Shown: in pieces, positions 43,663 through 51,715 of the stretch | Layout: each line of letters starts with the position of its first letter | Position numbering within the stretch: the first letter of the stretch is position 1 | NCBI RefSeq assembly: GCF_003850565.1 | Contig: NZ_CP027706.1 | Location: 3,720,001-3,784,000, forward strand | Direction of reading: 5' to 3' | Origin: Pseudomonas sessilinigenes | Lineage (GTDB): Bacteria > Pseudomonadota > Gammaproteobacteria > Pseudomonadales > Pseudomonadaceae | DNA length: 64,000 bases | Translations under genes and position numbers: made by a program | The notes under the pieces: generated by a model | Seen by the model: the letters and a program-made list of their open reading frames with translations, nothing else | The model's database searches: none | Told to the model about the DNA's origin: nothing

Positions 43663-44655
43663 TCAGGGCCGGAACTGGCTCGGCGCCACGCCGCTCCAGC
43701 GGATGAAGGCATGGCGAAAGCTTGCGGTCTCGCTGAAGCCCAGGGCTTCGGCGATGCGGTAGATCGGCAGTTGGTCTTCGCAGAGCAGTTGCTTGGCTCG
43801 CTCGAAGCGCAGTTCGTCCAGCAGTTCTTGGTAGCTGCAGCCCAGGTCCTTGAGGTGCCGACGCAGGGTCCGGGCCGAGCAGTTCATCTGTTCCGCCAAT
43901 CCGTCCAGGCCGGGAGCGGCGTCCATCTGCGCCGCCAGTAACTGGCGGATGCGCCCGAGCCAGGCCTGGCGTCCGGTGAACTCGGTGTTCTGCTTGCGAC
44001 AGCGCTCGGCCATGGCCTGGTGGGTGATGGCATCCGCCAGGGGCAGCGGTTGGTCGAGCCAGCGCCGGTCGAAGGCGAAGGCATTGCTGGCGGCATCGAA
44101 CGTCAGAGGGCAGTCGAAGCGTTCGCGATAACGGGCCTGGTAGTCCGGTGCCGGGTAGTCGAAGCGCGCGCCGATCAGTGGCAGCGGATGCCCCAGCAGG
44201 TCGTCGCAGATGACCTTCATCGAGACCAGGCAGAACTCGGTGTTGAACGCGGCCAGGGCCGGGCCTTCGCGATAGTCGGCGGCCGTCAGCCAGATACGCG
44301 GGCCGTCGGTTTCCAGGGTCAGCTCGAAAAGTGTTCCCATCAGCGCCGGATAGCGCAGCGCCAGGCGCAAAGCGTCACCTAAGGTGGCACTGGTGAGCAG
44401 GGCGTAGCCGAGCATGCCGTAGGACGATACGTGCATGCGCCGGCCCAGTTCCAGGCCGATATCGCGTTGCAAGGCCACGGCATTGGCACACACCAGCATC
44501 TCTTGGCTGGTGGTGATGCGGGTGTCGGCACGGCTCAGGTCGGTGGGGTTTATACCGCTGCCGGCCAACAACGTGCCGCCGTCCTGACCCTGGTCCTTGA
44601 AGGTGTTGAGGATCAGGGAAACCGCATTGAGGGTGGTGAGGTGCGAGTGCAGCAT
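43663..44655 (-). CDS. AraC-family regulator with arabinose-binding-like N domain
   Basis: A 330-residue regulator of the OruR/ArgR-like AraC branch. The N-terminal 190 residues match the Arabinose_bd (PF12625-type) domain (VCANAVALQRDIGLELGRRMHVSSYGMLGYALLTS), and the C-terminal double helix-turn-helix is clear (GLDGLAEQMNCSARTLRRHLKDLG and IYRIAEALGFSETASFRHAFIRWSGVAPSQFR). Target and effector are unknown. It lies about 2 kb from the aphA operon, with the ankyrin gene in between. It could control aphA or the divergent exported protein gene at 44854. Confidence 0.88.
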   Translation of the reverse strand: MLHSHLTTLNAVSLILNTFKDQGQDGGTLLAGSGINPTDLSRADTRITTSQEMLVCANAVALQRDIGLELGRRMHVSSYGMLGYALLTSATLGDALRLALRYPALMGTLFELTLETDGPRIWLTAADYREGPALAAFNTEFCLVSMKVICDDLLGHPLPLIGARFDYPAPDYQARYRERFDCPLTFDAASNAFAFDRRWLDQPLPLADAITHQAMAERCRKQNTEFTGRQAWLGRIRQLLAAQMDAAPGLDGLAEQMNCSARTLRRHLKDLGCSYQELLDELRFERAKQLLCEDQLPIYRIAEALGFSETASFRHAFIRWSGVAPSQFRP

Positions 44656-44853
44656 GCGCAGATTCCGACCTGGGAAAGACCCTTGACTGGAGCAAGTTGC
44701 ATGCCGCCCGTGACAGGACCTGCGGTTTTCCAGCCAGCGGCATGGGGTATTTCGGGCGTGGTGTGGTTAGTGACTTGGCGCTTTGATTGGTGCAACCTGC
44801 CTGTCATTCACCGCCGGAGGTGGCGGTGCAGCAACCTCGATAAAGGATTATGT

Positions 44854-45399
44854 ATGACCCTCACTCCTGCGCGTTCCCTGCTCCTGGTGTCCGGCTTGCT
44901 CCTGAGTTCGCTGTGCCTGGCCGAGGCTGAGCCAGGCAGCGAAAGCACCCTCAAGGACTCTGCCAAGTCAGCCGTCTCGTCAGCCATTTCGGCAGGCAAG
45001 AACCTCTTGGGTGGCGTCAGCGAAGGTGTGCTCGATGGTCGCCAATCGGCGCAAGGCGTCGATGGCGCCTCGATCATTTCTTCCCGCGAGCAAATGAAGG
45101 GCCGCGTCGACGTCCAGGTATTGAAGACCGAAGCCGTCGGCGACAGCTTCAACGTCACCCTGGGTTTCAAGAACAGCAGCGACAGCCAGCTGCGGCTGAT
45201 CAACCTCAAGCAGACCGGTGCCCTGCTGGCGATCGACCAGGACGGTTATGCCAACAACCTGACTGTCAGCCTCGACAACCCGGATGAAGTCACCATCCCG
45301 GCCAAGGCGGCAGTGCGGCAGAAGTTCGTGTTCGAAGGGCCGATCGAGAGTTCGAGTTCGGTGCGGGTCTGGGGCCAGGATTACTCGGTCAAGAAGTAA
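44854..45399 (+). CDS. small exported protein of unknown function
   Basis: A 181-residue protein starting at the ATG at 44854, with AAAGGA upstream; the longer frame runs through the AraC promoter. It has a signal peptide (ARSLLLVSGLLLSSLCLAEA), an alanine/serine-rich helix (KDSAKSAVSSAISAGKNLLGG) and a beta-rich C-terminal half (VDVQVLKTEAVGDSFNVTLGFKNSSD) that looks like an immunoglobulin-like adhesion or lipoprotein domain. There is no lipobox cysteine at the cleavage site. It stands alone, convergent with ansA across a hairpin. The function is unknown. Confidence 0.8.
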   Translation: MTLTPARSLLLVSGLLLSSLCLAEAEPGSESTLKDSAKSAVSSAISAGKNLLGGVSEGVLDGRQSAQGVDGASIISSREQMKGRVDVQVLKTEAVGDSFNVTLGFKNSSDSQLRLINLKQTGALLAIDQDGYANNLTVSLDNPDEVTIPAKAAVRQKFVFEGPIESSSSVRVWGQDYSVKK

Positions 45400-45426
45400 C
45401 CCGAGCGCCACCCTCTGTTCATCGTT

Positions 45427-45458
45427 GAGCCGGCGGCTACCGCAGTAGCCACCGGCTC
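45427..45458. terminator. hairpin between convergent genes
   Basis: GAGCCGG-C-GGCTAC / GTAGCC-A-CCGGCTC stem with one mismatch and loop CGCA, symmetric for the two converging transcripts (exported protein and ansA). No U-tract on either side. Confidence 0.6.
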
Positions 45459-45471
45459 CCGAGCCTGGGCT

Positions 45472-46476
45472 TCAGCTCAGCTCGCCACACAGGTCCAGCT
45501 CCACCAGGCGTCGCACTTCGTCGCTAGCCAGCCCGGCGCCCAGCAGGGCGTTGAGCTTGCCGAAGGCCGCTTCGCGGGTCATGCCGCCACCGGACAGCAC
45601 GCCAACACCACGCAGGCGGCTACCGGCTTCGTAGATGTCCAGCTCCACACCGCCTTCATGGCATTGGGTGATCGCAACCACCACGATGCCTTGCTCGCGA
45701 GCGCGCTGCAGGCTGGCCAGGAATGCCGGATTGTCGCTGGGGCCGGTGCCACTGCCAAAGCACTCCAGCACCAGAGCCTGGATGCCGCTGGCGAGCACGC
45801 CATCGAGCACTTCGGCGCCGATCCCGGGGAACAGCGGCAGCACGCCGACCTTGGCCGGCTGCCGGGCCTGGCGGTAGTCCAGGCTTGGCGGGATGGCCTC
45901 GACCTGGGTGCCGCCACCTTTGCGCCGCAGGGCAGCGAACGGGTGCCGGCCGAAGCTGCGGATCTTCGCGCAGCGGGTCGGTGCCAGCAGCTCGCCATGG
46001 AAGTACAGCTGCACGCCGGGTGCCAGGCCCCGGCCGAGGGCCAGCAGGGCACCGCTGAGGTTTTCCCAGGCATCGCTGTCGGGCACGCCGGCCGGCAGCA
46101 TCGAACCGGTGAACAGCACCCGTGCCGGCAGGCCCAGCAACTGGAAGCTCATGGCCGCGGCGCTGTAGGCCAGGGTGTCGGTGCCGTGCAGGATCAGTAC
46201 GCTGTCGCAGCCTTCGCTCTCGACGGCCTCGACCACCGCTTCGCGCAGGCGCTGCCAGTACTCGGGGGTCATGTTGGCGCTGTCGATCAGCGGCGCCATT
46301 TCGCGAAAGCGCCAGGCCGGTACCGGCAGGTCGGGACGGGTGTCGAGGTAGTCGCGCATCCGGGCTTCGAAGCCGGATGCCGGGGCCAGCCCGTCGGCAC
46401 TGGCCTGCATGCCGATGGTGCCACCGGTGTAGAGCACCATGACGCGCTGGGCGGCAGGGTAGGTCGAAGGGTTCAT
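45472..46476 (-). CDS. ansA: type I L-asparaginase
   Basis: Cytosolic hydrolysis of L-asparagine to aspartate and ammonia. The ATG at 46476 gives 334 residues, the usual length. VMVLYTGGTIGMQ carries the first catalytic threonine (near residue 18), and LILHGTDTLAYSAAAMSFQLLG the second threonine-aspartate pair (near residues 93-95). No signal peptide is present, in keeping with the cytosolic type I enzyme rather than the periplasmic type II. A REP element lies just upstream, then the symporter gene on the same strand ends 104 bases away; co-transcription is possible. Confidence 0.92.
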   Translation of the reverse strand: MNPSTYPAAQRVMVLYTGGTIGMQASADGLAPASGFEARMRDYLDTRPDLPVPAWRFREMAPLIDSANMTPEYWQRLREAVVEAVESEGCDSVLILHGTDTLAYSAAAMSFQLLGLPARVLFTGSMLPAGVPDSDAWENLSGALLALGRGLAPGVQLYFHGELLAPTRCAKIRSFGRHPFAALRRKGGGTQVEAIPPSLDYRQARQPAKVGVLPLFPGIGAEVLDGVLASGIQALVLECFGSGTGPSDNPAFLASLQRAREQGIVVVAITQCHEGGVELDIYEAGSRLRGVGVLSGGGMTREAAFGKLNALLGAGLASDEVRRLVELDLCGELS

Positions 46477-46501
46477 GGGATTCTCCGAAACGGTGAGTTC
46501 C

Positions 46502-46529
46502 TGTGGGAGCGGGCCAGCCCGCTCGCACA
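46502..46529. repeat. classical Pseudomonas REP palindrome
   Basis: TGTGGGAGCGGGCCAGCCCG followed by CTCGCACA: a hairpin of the TGTGGGAGCGGGC type common between genes in P. fluorescens and P. putida. It lies between the symporter stop and the ansA start. Confidence 0.85.
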
Positions 46530-46546
46530 TTTATCGAACTGTAACC

Positions 46547-46571
46547 GACGGGTGCAGAGGATGCGCCCGTC
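46547..46571 (-). terminator. stem-loop just after the alanine/glycine symporter gene
   Basis: GACGGGTGC and GCGCCCGTC pair over nine bases with one G-U around a seven-base loop, ten bases beyond the symporter stop on the minus strand. No clear U-tract. Confidence 0.45.
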
Positions 46572-46580
46572 GTTCACCCA

Positions 46581-48020
46581 TCAGCGTTGCGCTGTGGGTA
46601 CGCCTTGCGACTCGGCCTGGGCGGTGGCCGCAGGTTCGGCGGGCCAGGCTTTCAGGTCCAGGTCCAGATCGGCGAATTTGCGCGAGTCGAACACAGGCTG
46701 GTCGACGCCGGCGCGGCGCTGCTCGTCGTAGTCGCGCATCACACGCATGCCGACCTTGAACAGCATGGCCAGGGCCACCAGGTTGACGAAGGCCAGGCAG
46801 GTCATGGTGATGTCGGCGAAGGCGAACACGGTCGACAGGTCCTGCATCGAACCCCATACCACCAGCGCCAGCACCAGGCCGCGGAACAGCATCAGCACGG
46901 TGCGGTTGCGGGTGAGGAACTGCAGGCTGTTTTCGCCCAGGTAGTAGTTGTAGAGGATGCAGGTGAAGACGAACAGCGACAGCGCGACGCTGACGAACAG
47001 GCGACCCCAGTCACCGACCACGGCAGCCAGCGAGTTCTGGGTCAGGACGATGCCGTCGCCTTCGAAGCCCGGGGTGTAGAAGCCCGACAGCAGGATCAGC
47101 AGCGCGGTGCAGGTGCAGATCACGAAGGTGTCGAGGAACACGCTGAAGGCCTGGACCACGCCCTGGGCGCCCGGGTGCTTCACGGCGGCCACGGCGGCGA
47201 CGTTCGGCGCACTGCCCAGGCCCGCTTCGTTGGCGAACACACCACGCTTCACGCCCATGACGATGGCGCTGCCGAGCAGGCCGCCGAAGGCCGGGTCAAG
47301 ACCGAAGGCGCTCTTGATGATGGTCTCCAGCATGGCCGGCACTTGTTCGATCTGGGTGCCGATCACGTACAGGGTCACGGCGATGTAGGCCAGGGTCTTG
47401 ATCGGGACCAGCAGGTCGGACACCGCGGCGATGCGCTTGATGCCGCCGATGAAGGTGATGGCCAGCAGCAGCGCCAGGACGATGCCGGTGTGGCTAGGGT
47501 CGAAGGCAAAGGCGTCCTGCAGCGAGTGCGTCACGGTGTAGGACTGCAGGCCGATGAAGGCGAAGCCGTAGGTGACCAGCAGCAGGATGGAGAACACCAC
47601 TGCCATGCCTTTGAGCTTCAGGCCGTGCTGGATGTAGTAGGCCGGGCCGCCGCGGTACAGGCCGTCGCCGTCGGCGCGCTTGTAGACCTGGGCCAGGGTG
47701 CATTCGAAGAAGCTGCTGGACATGCCCACCAGTGCGGTCACCCACATCCAGAACACGGCGCCCGGACCACCCAGGGTCACGGCGATGCCGACGCCCGCGA
47801 TGTTGCCTGCGCCCACCCGGCCGGCGAGGCTGAGCATCAGCGCCTGGAACGAGCTGAGCTGGCCGCCGCTGCTTTTCAGGCTGTCGCGGAACACCGCGAA
47901 CATATGGAGGAAGTGGCGCAATTGAACGAAACGCGAGCGGATCGTGAAGTAGCCGCCGAGCCCGACAATGAGCACGATCAGCACTTTCCCTGAGAGGAAG
48001 TCGTTGATGACTTCGAGCAT
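46581..48020 (-). CDS. alanine/glycine:sodium symporter (AGCS family)
   Basis: Inner-membrane transporter of 479 residues with 10-11 hydrophobic segments. Family signatures are FQALMLSLAGRVGAGNIAGVGIAVTLGGPGAVFWMWVTAL near residues 55-95 (with the AGCS GxGNxxG core), FFECTLAQVYK, and GVKRGVFANEAGLGSAPNVAAVAAVKHP near residue 260. It should import alanine or glycine with sodium or protons. Its 5' leader contains two abutting hairpins (48081-48128) whose role is unknown. The downstream ansA gene is on the same strand. Confidence 0.93.
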   Translation of the reverse strand: MLEVINDFLSGKVLIVLIVGLGGYFTIRSRFVQLRHFLHMFAVFRDSLKSSGGQLSSFQALMLSLAGRVGAGNIAGVGIAVTLGGPGAVFWMWVTALVGMSSSFFECTLAQVYKRADGDGLYRGGPAYYIQHGLKLKGMAVVFSILLLVTYGFAFIGLQSYTVTHSLQDAFAFDPSHTGIVLALLLAITFIGGIKRIAAVSDLLVPIKTLAYIAVTLYVIGTQIEQVPAMLETIIKSAFGLDPAFGGLLGSAIVMGVKRGVFANEAGLGSAPNVAAVAAVKHPGAQGVVQAFSVFLDTFVICTCTALLILLSGFYTPGFEGDGIVLTQNSLAAVVGDWGRLFVSVALSLFVFTCILYNYYLGENSLQFLTRNRTVLMLFRGLVLALVVWGSMQDLSTVFAFADITMTCLAFVNLVALAMLFKVGMRVMRDYDEQRRAGVDQPVFDSRKFADLDLDLKAWPAEPAATAQAESQGVPTAQR

Positions 48021-48411
48021 GGATTATTCCTCGCTGTTTTTTGTGTAGGCAAAAGCAGAGCGGACAGAAACACTTTGTTACACCGCTGGTTGCACGCACG
48101 GCAAAGCGGTGGGGCGAGCGTTCGTCCCGGTTCTCTATTCGCGGGTTGTTATTAGTTCGGGTTTCCCGTGGGTTGGAGCCTCGTTACCGACGGCTGTCCA
48201 CGCGAAGAGGGGGCGCACTATACCGGTGCGAGGGCTTGCCGTCTGCATGTAGCGCATGGAACCGAGGAACGGTGGGCCCGGCGCAAGCTGAATCGGTTCT
48301 TCATTGGGGACGCTGCGACCCTTGTGGGCAGGGCCTTGCAGGGGTGCCCGAGGTCGACCGCCGTGTCGGTGCAGTCCGTTCGTCGCGCTGCTGCGTTGCG
48401 GGTGTGGCCGG
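48021..48411. other. 391-base gap between symporter and Rieske-oxygenase genes
   Basis: No convincing gene. The right half is GC-rich sequence downstream of the Rieske gene. The left half is the symporter leader, with paired hairpins described separately. I searched by eye for glycine-riboswitch landmarks and did not find them. Confidence 0.5.
48081..48128 (-). promoter_or_regulatory. two abutting hairpins in the symporter leader
   Basis: CACCGCT/AGCGGTG (48081-48087 with 48105-48111) directly abuts GGGCGA/TCG-T-CCC (48112-48117 with 48122-48128). Read on the minus strand, the pair lies 60-110 bases before the symporter ATG and may form a structured 5' leader. No known riboswitch matched by eye. 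Confidence 0.35.
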
Positions 48412-49428
48412 TTACAGCAGGAACTCGTGGTGCCGCTCCTGGAAGTCGCTCAGTTCACCCTGTTCCAGCAATTGCCGAATCCATGGCCCGAGCAGGTCCT
48501 GGGAGCCGTCCAGGGGCGTTTGCCGGTGCCAGCGCAGTGGTACGCCGGCAAAGCGCAGCTGGTTGGCGCTGACTTTTTCCAGGATCTGCCGGTCCTGCTT
48601 GAGGATCACCTTGAACAAGGGTTGCAGCACACCGCGCTTGAGCCATCCCGGCAGGCGGCCTCGGGCCGTGGCAATCCGTGCGAACACGCGCAGCTCGCCC
48701 TCGGCGGCCGGGCTCAGCCAGGCGCTGACCAGCAGGTTGAGCCGGCCCTGGCGGTCGCGGTATTCGATTTCCGCCAGCCCCGGCAGGCGGAATCGCCCCA
48801 TGCTCAGGCCGCGTTCGCCTTCGAACAGCCGGGATATCAGGCCGGATTGAGTGCCTTCTTCGCTGTACTGCGCCTCAACCCCATCCTCCAACTGATGCAC
48901 CCAGGCGCGAATTCGCTGGCGCTGGCGGTCGTGGCGAATCCAGCCGGCATGCACGAAGTGGGTGTGGAAGCCGTCGAGGAAGTTCTCCGCGGCGTCCTGC
49001 AAGCTGCACTGCACTCGGTCGCTGATCCAGAACACGTCCAGGGCCTGGGGCTGCTCGGCGGCGGCCACTGGAGGGGTGTCCGGACGTTCGTTGGCGAGGC
49101 TGACCCACACCAGTCCCTGGGCTTCGCAACTGTGCAGGGGGTGCAGCAATGGCTGGCTGCAACGCTGCTGCGCCTGGCCGGGCAGGTGGCTGCACCGGCC
49201 CTGGGGGTCGAAACGCCAGCCGTGGTAGGGGCACTGGATCTGTCCGTCGCGCACCCGCCCGGCGCTCAGCGGCGCAAAGCGGTGGGGGCAACGGTCCGGC
49301 AGCACGGCGGGGGCGCCTTGGGCGTCGCGGAACACCACCAGGGGTACGCCGTGCAGGGTGCAGGCCAGGGGTTGGCGTTGCAGCTGTCGGCTCAGGGCGA
49401 CGGGCCACCAGCCCGGGTGACTGTTCAC
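48412..49428 (-). CDS. Rieske [2Fe-2S] oxygenase of the unknown biosynthetic operon
   Basis: Last gene of the leftward operon. A GTG at 49428 overlaps the upstream stop (GTGA), giving 338 residues; the longer frame is less likely. The Rieske cluster motif is C47-P-H49 ... C66-P-Y-H69 within residues 47-69. The mononuclear iron site is visible in ENFLDGFHTHFVHAG, near residue 145. These are oxygenase alpha-subunit traits of the single-component, reductase-dependent kind (like phenoxybenzoate or chlorophyll-type oxygenases). It would hydroxylate, desaturate or demethylate the operon's product. No ferredoxin or reductase gene is adjacent, so electrons must come from elsewhere. Confidence 0.9.
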   Translation of the reverse strand: MNSHPGWWPVALSRQLQRQPLACTLHGVPLVVFRDAQGAPAVLPDRCPHRFAPLSAGRVRDGQIQCPYHGWRFDPQGRCSHLPGQAQQRCSQPLLHPLHSCEAQGLVWVSLANERPDTPPVAAAEQPQALDVFWISDRVQCSLQDAAENFLDGFHTHFVHAGWIRHDRQRQRIRAWVHQLEDGVEAQYSEEGTQSGLISRLFEGERGLSMGRFRLPGLAEIEYRDRQGRLNLLVSAWLSPAAEGELRVFARIATARGRLPGWLKRGVLQPLFKVILKQDRQILEKVSANQLRFAGVPLRWHRQTPLDGSQDLLGPWIRQLLEQGELSDFQERHHEFLL

Positions 49429-50564
49429 AGTTTGAGTTTCCTCATCAGGGGCACGCCGATCCGTTGCAGTAGCAGGCCCATCAGTTGCCACACCAGGCGT
49501 CGCGACCTGGGCAGGTGGGCCACGTGGACCAGGCTGTATTCGATCTGTGGCTCACCACCGCGCAGGCGCTTGAAGGCTGCCGCGCCGGAGCTGAAGTTGA
49601 GCACCTGGCGGCGGTCCGCCGCTTCTTGCAGGCACAGCCTGGTCAGTTGCCGGTACAGGCCGGCGCGCTGGGGCAGGGCGGTGTCGTAGCCGACGATGGG
49701 CGTGCTGATCAGCGCGCTGTTGGCGAACCAGCCCAGGGCGCCGTCGATGCTCCCCTCGGCGTTGCGCAGGGCGCGCACCTGCAGCCAGCCTTCGGCCTGC
49801 CCGCGTTGCAGCCATTGCGCGCTGTAGTGGGGGTTGAGACGGCTGTATTTGTCCAGGTAGAGCAGGTTGTACAGCTGCTCGATGCGCTGGAAGTCGGCCT
49901 CGTTCAGCTCGCTGCCGGGCACCACCGTATAAGGGCTGCGGCGCAGCAGGGTGGCGTCCAGGCGGGTGTTGTGGTGGCGCAGGAAGGTTGAGTTTTCGCC
50001 CTCGCGACCATCGAACAGGTACACCTGGCGGCTGGGAATGGCCAGGTAGCCCAGGGCTTGCAGGCGCTTGCGCAGTGCGTGGTTGCTGAAGTCGTTGAGC
50101 GAGCGAAAGCCGAAGCCGTGGTCGGGAAACTCCCGGCGCAGCAGTTCGGTGATCGCTGGCAAATCCGTGCCATCCCAGTCGGCCGGGTAGAGATTGGTGG
50201 ACAGCAACCAGTTGTTGACCTGCACCAAACGGTCGACCCTGGCCGCGCTCAGCAACCGGTCCACGCCCTGGGTCAGCAGCTTCAAGGGCCAGGCCAGCCA
50301 GGGTCGGCGCAGGCGCTGCAGTTCTTCCCGGGCGTAGCCGCTGTAGGCGGTTTGCGGCGACACCACGTAGCAGTTATCCACAGGGTCGTGGCCGTGGTTG
50401 ATGCTCACCGGGAACTGATGGCGGCCGGTGTCCAGCAGGGCCAGGGCCGTGCTGACATTGCCGATCAGCGCGCCACCGGCGCAGGTGCGCACATAGTGCC
50501 GGGCGTGGCTGTCGCCTGCGCTGGGTGGCTCAAGGGCCAGTTGCTCGGGCAGCAGCAGCTTCAT
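49425..50564 (-). CDS. GNAT/FemAB-like acyl- or aminoacyltransferase
   Basis: A 379-residue protein starting at the ATG at 50564, overlapping the ATP-grasp stop by 4 bases (ATGA). No exact family is certain. The layout looks like a double GNAT fold of the FemAB-like kind: an N-terminal part with PVSINHGHDPVDNCYVVSPQTAYSGYAREEL, and a C-terminal part with QRIEQLYNLLYLDKYSRLNPHYSAQWLQ, ADRRQVLNFSSGAAAFKRLRGGEPQIEY (about residues 310-345) and a hydrophobic last 25 residues that may bind the membrane. It probably transfers an acyl or aminoacyl group to an amine of the pathway intermediate; that is inference. Confidence 0.72.
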   Translation of the reverse strand: MKLLLPEQLALEPPSAGDSHARHYVRTCAGGALIGNVSTALALLDTGRHQFPVSINHGHDPVDNCYVVSPQTAYSGYAREELQRLRRPWLAWPLKLLTQGVDRLLSAARVDRLVQVNNWLLSTNLYPADWDGTDLPAITELLRREFPDHGFGFRSLNDFSNHALRKRLQALGYLAIPSRQVYLFDGREGENSTFLRHHNTRLDATLLRRSPYTVVPGSELNEADFQRIEQLYNLLYLDKYSRLNPHYSAQWLQRGQAEGWLQVRALRNAEGSIDGALGWFANSALISTPIVGYDTALPQRAGLYRQLTRLCLQEAADRRQVLNFSSGAAAFKRLRGGEPQIEYSLVHVAHLPRSRRLVWQLMGLLLQRIGVPLMRKLKL

Positions 50565-51715
50565 GGGCGCGGCGCCCCCAGGGGTTGGCCGTTCCACTCG
50601 ATATCGGCGGTGGAGGCGGCCAGCAGCCCGCAACGGCGGGTCAGGGCGCGGCCGATGATTTCCGCCAGGCTCAGCACCTGGGCGGTCAGCGGGCCACGGT
50701 CGCCGTCCTGCACGATCACATCCCGGGCTTGTCGGTAGTCCTGCCAGAAGGTGTGGCTCAAGGCCCGTTGCGGCGCGGCCAGTAGCAGCATGGCCAGGGC
50801 GATCATCCGCGGTTCCAGGGTCGCCTCCAGCGTTGCGTCGGTTGGGTGGGTCAGCGCCGCCACCAGTTGCCCCCGCTGGTCGTCGAACAGGTGCACGCCG
50901 CTGGTGGCCCTGGGGTTGCATTCCAGGACATGGAAGCGACCCTGCTGGTCCTCGATGAAGTCAAAACCCACCTGCCCGGTGTAGCCGGTGGCCTGGCCGA
51001 ACTGTTCCAGAAAGGCACGAATCGGTGCCGGGGCGCAGCTGTGGAAGTAGATCCCCGAGCCACGCCCGACCCGGTAGCGTGGCTGGTAGCTGCTGTGGGC
51101 CCGCAGCTGGCCATCCACCAGCACGCTGAAGCTGCAGTATTCCTGGCCGGGGACAAAGCGCTGGGCCACCCAGGGGGCCTCGGCGCTGGGCCGGACCTTG
51201 GCCAGTTGCGCGGGGCTCGGGCGGATCAGGGTCTGGGAGGCGAAGCGCGAATAGGCTGGCTTGAACACCAGGGTGTCGTGTTCGGCGACCAGCGCTTGCA
51301 GCGCAGCTGGGTCATGCAGCACCCGGGTCGGTGGCGCGGCCACGGCCCAGCCCTCGGTCATGGCGGCGAAATCGCCCTTGTGGTGCAGGCGGTGCAACAG
51401 GTCGAACCCGCTGGTGAACACCCGGCACAGAGGTCGCAGGCGTTCCAGGCCGTGGGCCAGGTAGAACACCTCTTCGCAGGTGGGCAGCAGCAGGTCGATG
51501 GCCTGTTGCCGGATGATCATGGCCAGGGCTTCGATCCAGGCTTCGGGGTCGTGGCGTGGTTCGGGCAGGCGCACGAAGTGCTCGGCGGCGCGGCTGAAAC
51601 GGCTCAGTGGCTGGGCCAGGGAATCGGCCACGGTCACCGTCCAGCCGGCTTGGCCAAAGGCCCGGGCCCACTCCAGGCAGGCCGGCGCCCGGGCACCGAG
51701 AATCAATACACGCAT
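50561..51715 (-). CDS. ATP-grasp ligase
   Basis: A 384-residue ATP-grasp enzyme starting at the ATG at 51715, which overlaps the preceding gene by 13 bases. N-terminal MRVLILGARAPACLEWARAFGQAGW is a Rossmann-like pre-ATP-grasp domain. The ATP-grasp fold covers about residues 110-310 (LHHKGDFAAMTEGW, DTLVFKPAYSRFAS, and GQVGFDFIEDQQGRFHVLECNPRATSGVH, which holds the metal-binding Glu and Asn). Such ligases join a carboxylate to an amine, thiol or similar group through an acyl phosphate. In this operon it could make an amide bond. The substrate pair is unknown. Confidence 0.88.
   Translation of the reverse strand: MRVLILGARAPACLEWARAFGQAGWTVTVADSLAQPLSRFSRAAEHFVRLPEPRHDPEAWIEALAMIIRQQAIDLLLPTCEEVFYLAHGLERLRPLCRVFTSGFDLLHRLHHKGDFAAMTEGWAVAAPPTRVLHDPAALQALVAEHDTLVFKPAYSRFASQTLIRPSPAQLAKVRPSAEAPWVAQRFVPGQEYCSFSVLVDGQLRAHSSYQPRYRVGRGSGIYFHSCAPAPIRAFLEQFGQATGYTGQVGFDFIEDQQGRFHVLECNPRATSGVHLFDDQRGQLVAALTHPTDATLEATLEPRMIALAMLLLAAPQRALSHTFWQDYRQARDVIVQDGDRGPLTAQVLSLAEIIGRALTRRCGLLAASTADIEWNGQPLGAPRP

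Noticed and set aside
46587..47993. Long plus-strand frame opposite the symporter gene.
   Set aside because: Composition (Gly, His, Gln, Asp, Val) is that of the reverse strand of a membrane protein; no start signals.
48021..48240. Glycine riboswitch before the alanine/glycine symporter.
   Set aside because: Stems are present but the conserved glycine-aptamer core was not found on the minus strand.
50374..50382. Another perfect TTATCCACA in the GNAT/FemAB-like gene.
   Set aside because: It is isolated, without spacing partners or rare-codon bias, so it is probably background; kept only as a reminder that single boxes mean little.
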